From Lachnospiraceae bacterium (GTDB lineage: Bacteria; Bacillota_A; Clostridia; Lachnospirales; Lachnospiraceae), in assembly GCA_017632755.1 (NCBI GenBank), contig JAGBQU010000229.1:1-8622 (forward strand): 8,622 nt of DNA, given 5' to 3'. The notes under the pieces are model-generated. The model saw nothing but the letters and a program-made list of their open reading frames with translations, searched no databases and had not been told where the DNA came from. Of this stretch, positions 5,803 through 8,622 are shown piece by piece (the first letter of the stretch is position 1; each line of letters opens with the position of its first letter). A program made the translations under genes and the position numbers.

Positions 5803-6987
5803 ATGAAAAAGAAGTTATTGAGCGTTGTTCTTGCAACAACTATGGTTGCTTCACTCCTGGCAGGATGCGGAAGCAAGACATCCGAAACAGGGAATGCAGA
5901 TGGCGAGCAGTCCGGATCAACAGGTGCCGTATTTAAGATCGGAGGTATCGGACCGACAACGGGAGATGCAGCGATTTACGGGCTTTCCGTTAAGAATGCA
6001 GCCCAGCTTGCAGTGGATGAGATCAATGCGGCAGGCGGTATCAATGGCGCAAAGATCGAGTTTAATTTCCAGGATGATGAGGCAGATTCCGAGAAGGCAG
6101 TGAATGCTTACAATACATTAAAGGATTGGGGCGTACAGACACTTCTGGGTACGGTTACATCCACTCCTTGTATTGCAGTGGCAGAGAAGACCGCACAGGA
6201 CGGCGTATTCCAGCTGACTCCCTCCGGTTCCGCTGTTGATTGTGTAACCAATGACAATGTGTTCCGTGTATGTTTCTCAGATCCGAACCAGGGTGCCGCA
6301 TCCGCTGCTTACATTGCAAAGAACGATCTGGCTAAAAAAGTTGCGGTGATCTACAACAGCTCCGATGTTTATTCATCCGGAATTTATGAGAAGTTTGCTG
6401 CAGAAGCAGCTGCTCAGGGTCTTGAGATCGTAGCTGCGGAAGCTTTTACGGCAGACAGCAATAAGGACTTTACGGTACAGGTACAAAAAGCAAAAGATTC
6501 AGGTGCAGAACTGTTATTCCTTCCCATCTATTATACAGAAGCTTCTCTGATCCTTGCGCAAGCCAAGACAGCTAATCTGGATGTGACGTTCTTTGGCTGT
6601 GACGGTCTGGACGGTATCCTTGGTGTGGAGAACTTTGACAAGTCACTTGCAGAGGGCGTTATGCTCCTGACTCCTTTCGCAGCAGATGCAGAGGATGACC
6701 TGACAAAGAATTTCGTGGATGCATATAAGAGCGCTTATGGCGATACCCCGAACCAGTTTGCTGCAGATGCTTATGACGGAATCTATGCGATCAAGGCTGC
6801 ATGCGAGAAAAAGAACGTAACTGCAGATATGTCCGCATCAGAGATCGGTGAGCTCTTAAAGGGTGCCATGACAGAGATCAGTGTTGACGGTCTGACAGGA
6901 TCCGGTATGACATGGACAGCAGACGGCGAGCCGAACAAAGAGCCGAAGGCTGTTGTGATCGAGAACGGTGTATATAAAATGCAGTAA
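5803..6987 (+). CDS. livJ: Branched-chain amino acid ABC transporter substrate-binding lipoprotein
   Basis: The receptor captures Leu/Ile/Val (or related amino acids) outside the cell and hands them to the LivHM permease. The 394-residue product has a lipoprotein signal peptide: MKKK, a hydrophobic stretch, and the lipobox LAGC with the lipidated Cys at 22, then a Ser/Gly-rich linker to about 41. The periplasmic-binding fold of the Leu/Ile/Val family (type I) follows, from KIGGIGPTTGDAAIYG (45-60) and AAQLAVDEINAAGGING (66-82) through the ligand-site regions GTVTSTPCIAVAE (116-128) and TPSGSA (139-144) to NQFAADAYDGIYAI (317-330). The frame is open back to 5728, but ATG 5803 has a perfect AGGAGG (5791-5796) 6 nt upstream and starts exactly at the signal peptide. 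livH follows after 113 nt. The exact ligand cannot be read from the sequence. Confidence 0.95.
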   Translation: MKKKLLSVVLATTMVASLLAGCGSKTSETGNADGEQSGSTGAVFKIGGIGPTTGDAAIYGLSVKNAAQLAVDEINAAGGINGAKIEFNFQDDEADSEKAVNAYNTLKDWGVQTLLGTVTSTPCIAVAEKTAQDGVFQLTPSGSAVDCVTNDNVFRVCFSDPNQGAASAAYIAKNDLAKKVAVIYNSSDVYSSGIYEKFAAEAAAQGLEIVAAEAFTADSNKDFTVQVQKAKDSGAELLFLPIYYTEASLILAQAKTANLDVTFFGCDGLDGILGVENFDKSLAEGVMLLTPFAADAEDDLTKNFVDAYKSAYGDTPNQFAADAYDGIYAIKAACEKKNVTADMSASEIGELLKGAMTEISVDGLTGSGMTWTADGEPNKEPKAVVIENGVYKMQ

Positions 6988-6990
6988 AGC

Positions 6991-7040
6991 ATACACGTGG
7001 CAGGGCGGAACTCATCCGCATGCCTGAGAGATGTGTGTAT
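6991..7040 (+). promoter_or_regulatory. First hairpin in the livJ-livH spacer
   Basis: The core GCGGA (7005-7009) pairs with TCCGC (7015-7019) around a 5-nt loop. The stem continues below a bulge with CAGG (7001-7004) against CCTG (7023-7026), and ATACAC (6991-6996) can close the base with GTGTAT (7035-7040). It begins 3 nt after the livJ stop codon. No U-tract follows, so it looks more like an mRNA-stabilising 3' structure or a weak terminator than a full stop; this role is inference. Confidence 0.5.
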
Positions 7041-7042
7041 AT

Positions 7043-7079
7043 TGCAAAACGGGGGTGTGGGAGCATCCCCGTTTGTGCA
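7043..7079 (+). promoter_or_regulatory. Second, stronger hairpin in the livJ-livH spacer
   Basis: TGCA plus AAACGGGG (7043-7054) pairs with CCCCGTTT (7067-7074), a bulged G, and TGCA (7076-7079): 12 bp with one bulge and a 12-nt loop. Only three T residues lie in the 3' arm and the sequence after it is mixed, so it is a poor intrinsic terminator by standard criteria. It ends 9 nt before the livH ribosome binding site. It could protect livJ mRNA from 3' decay or reduce readthrough into livH. Confidence 0.6.
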
Positions 7080-7100
7080 TGGAATATGAGAGGTGACTTT

Positions 7101-7982
7101 ATGAGTTTTGTGTCGTATTTGGTAAATGGTATCAGTCTGGGAAGCGTATATGCGATCATAGCGCTGGGATACACGATGGTCTATGGTATTGCCAAAATGC
7201 TGAATTTTGCGCATGGTGATGTCATAATGATCGGAAGTTATGTCGTGTTTATCGGTGTCAGCAATCTGGGAGTGAATCCGCTTCTTGCGATCGTCGTATC
7301 CATGGCGGTCTGCACCGCTCTGGGCGTCACCATTGAGAGAGTGGCCTATAAGCCGCTCAGACAAGCCACGCCTCTTGCCGTGCTCATTACGGCGATCGGT
7401 GTCAGCTATCTGCTGCAGAACGTGGCACTCTTGATATTTGGTGCAGATACAAAGGCATTTACCTCAGTGGTAAGTGTTTCGGCACTCGTCCTGGCAGACG
7501 GTGCTCTGATCATCTCCGGTGAGACGATCGTGACGATACTTACCAGCATTGTGATCATGATCCTGCTTTCGTTGTTCATCAAAAAGTCTAAGGCCGGCAG
7601 GGCGATGCTTGCGGTCTCGGAGGACAAGGGGGCAGCACAACTCATGGGCATCAATGTGAATGCGACCATTGCCCTGACGTTTGCGATCGGTTCGGCGCTT
7701 GCTGCGATCGCCGGTGTGCTTCTTTGCTCCGCTTATCCGGCGCTGACTCCGTATACTGGTTCCATGCCGGGTATCAAGGCATTCGTGGCCGCCGTGTTCG
7801 GTGGTATCGGATCGGTACCGGGAGCAATGATCGGAGGCATTCTTTTGGGGATCATCGAGAATCTGAGCAAGGCATACATCTCCTCACAGATGGCGGATGC
7901 CATTGTGTTTGGTGTATTGATCCTGGTTCTTTTGATAAAGCCAACGGGTATTCTTGGCAAAAATTTGCAGGAGAAAGTGTAG
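7101..7982 (+). CDS. livH: Branched-chain amino acid ABC transporter permease LivH
   Basis: This is one of the two membrane permease subunits of the importer; with LivM it forms the channel that receives substrate from LivJ. The 293-residue product is almost all hydrophobic helices, about eight. Family marks are the N-terminal NGISLGSVYAIIALGYTMVYGI (9-30), MLNFAHGDVIMIG (33-45), the cytoplasmic loop AMLAVSEDKGAAQLMGINV (168-186) that contacts the ATPases, and FVAAVFGGIGSVPGAMIGG (228-246). The frame is open upstream to 7020, but ATG 7101 has GAGGTG (7090-7095) 5 nt before it and matches the usual family start. livM starts 12 nt after its stop, and the LivM ribosome binding site overlaps the stop codon, which indicates coupled translation. 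Confidence 0.95.
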   Translation: MSFVSYLVNGISLGSVYAIIALGYTMVYGIAKMLNFAHGDVIMIGSYVVFIGVSNLGVNPLLAIVVSMAVCTALGVTIERVAYKPLRQATPLAVLITAIGVSYLLQNVALLIFGADTKAFTSVVSVSALVLADGALIISGETIVTILTSIVIMILLSLFIKKSKAGRAMLAVSEDKGAAQLMGINVNATIALTFAIGSALAAIAGVLLCSAYPALTPYTGSMPGIKAFVAAVFGGIGSVPGAMIGGILLGIIENLSKAYISSQMADAIVFGVLILVLLIKPTGILGKNLQEKV

Positions 7983-7994
7983 GTGGATGACAAA

Positions 7995-8622
7995 ATGAAA
8001 ATGACAAAACAGACAAAGAGTAATCTGATCACCTATGGCGGTATCATCATTGCCTACATACTCATCCAGATCGCGCTTTCGACCGGACATGTTTCCAGCT
8101 TGATGGAAGGTCTGCTGGTTCCGGTTTGTACCTATGTGATCCTTGCGGTTTCGCTCAATCTCACGGTCGGTATTTTGGGCGAACTCAGTCTCGGACATGC
8201 CGGATTTATGTGTATCGGGGCCTTTTCAAGTGCCTTCTTCAGCAAGTGTATGCAAAGTGTGATCCCGGTTGCTACGCTGCGGTTCTTCCTGGCACTGCTC
8301 GTGGGTGCTGCCGTGGCCGCTGTCTTCGGTTTTTTGATCGGTATTCCGGTTCTCAGACTCAAGGGAGACTACCTTGCTATCGTGACGCTGGCTTTTGGCG
8401 AGATCATCAAGAACTTTATGAATGCGATCTACGTGGGGAAAGATCAGAGTGGTTTCCATTTTTCCATGAAGGATACGATCGCGCTTGGCCTTGATGAGAG
8501 CGGGGAGGTTATCATCAAAGGGGCACAGGGGATCACGGGAACTCCGCATGATTCCAACTTTACGATTGCAGTGGTACTGATCCTGATTGCGGTCTTTATT
8601 ATCACCAACTTTGTGCAGTCCA
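7995..8622 (+). CDS. livM: Branched-chain amino acid ABC transporter permease LivM (5' part, cut by window end)
   Basis: This is the second permease subunit, partner of LivH. The frame is open to the window end, giving 209 complete codons; the usual protein is roughly 300-350 residues, so the C-terminal third is outside. Visible marks are SLNLTVGILGELSLGHAGFM (53-72), the typical LivM signature, and LRLKGDYLAIVTLAFGEIIK (120-139). Hydrophobic helices alternate with a polar segment (about 148-188) that is rich in Gly and charged residues. The start ATG 7995 has AGGTGG (7981-7986) 8 nt upstream. The ATG at 7987 would stop after three codons and is not the start. livG and livF are expected downstream but not seen. 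Confidence 0.93.
   Translation, partial: MKMTKQTKSNLITYGGIIIAYILIQIALSTGHVSSLMEGLLVPVCTYVILAVSLNLTVGILGELSLGHAGFMCIGAFSSAFFSKCMQSVIPVATLRFFLALLVGAAVAAVFGFLIGIPVLRLKGDYLAIVTLAFGEIIKNFMNAIYVGKDQSGFHFSMKDTIALGLDESGEVIIKGAQGITGTPHDSNFTIAVVLILIAVFIITNFVQS

Overview
The window looks like a chromosomal segment of a low-to-moderate GC Gram-positive anaerobe of the Clostridia, most likely the family Lachnospiraceae. The evidence is a single-chain (alpha2) glycyl-tRNA synthetase next to alaS, a 58-residue S21 protein with a very basic tail, strong AGGAGG-type ribosome binding sites, and a lipoprotein-type branched-chain amino acid receptor. The family assignment is inferred from gene types and order, not from a search. 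All genes are on the + strand and no mobile element, CRISPR array, tRNA or rRNA gene is visible.

Region 1 (1-4652) holds translation genes. The 3' end of an unrecognised gene is followed after 61 nt by glyQS and after another 53 nt by alaS. The short gaps and the absence of a visible promoter, terminator or T-box suggest one transcript. The AlaRS is complete but its catalytic-domain motifs differ from the textbook bacterial form, and it carries a Cys-rich insert.

Region 2 (4653-5046) has a strong extended -10 promoter, a structured leader of about 75 nt, rpsU (S21, too short for many ORF callers) and an intrinsic terminator. The leader hairpin ties up part of a Shine-Dalgarno-like GGGAGG and has a competing alternative pairing, which is the most interesting small-scale signal here. 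A perfect 9-bp inverted repeat follows the terminator.

Region 3 (5074-5664) is one multi-pass membrane protein of the CmpB/DUF1113 ('putative ABC-transporter type IV') family.

Region 4 (5682-8622) is the start of a branched-chain amino acid ABC importer operon: promoter, a possible leader terminator, livJ (receptor lipoprotein), two intergenic hairpins, livH, and livM running off the window end. The ATPase genes livG and livF would be expected just downstream. The terminator inside the presumed livJ leader could attenuate the operon, and the livJ-livH hairpins could keep receptor mRNA more abundant than permease mRNA.

The genes themselves are ordinary core functions. I see no convincing new multi-gene system. 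The leads worth checking are cis-acting RNA structures (rpsU leader, livJ leader, livJ-livH spacer) and the unusual AlaRS.
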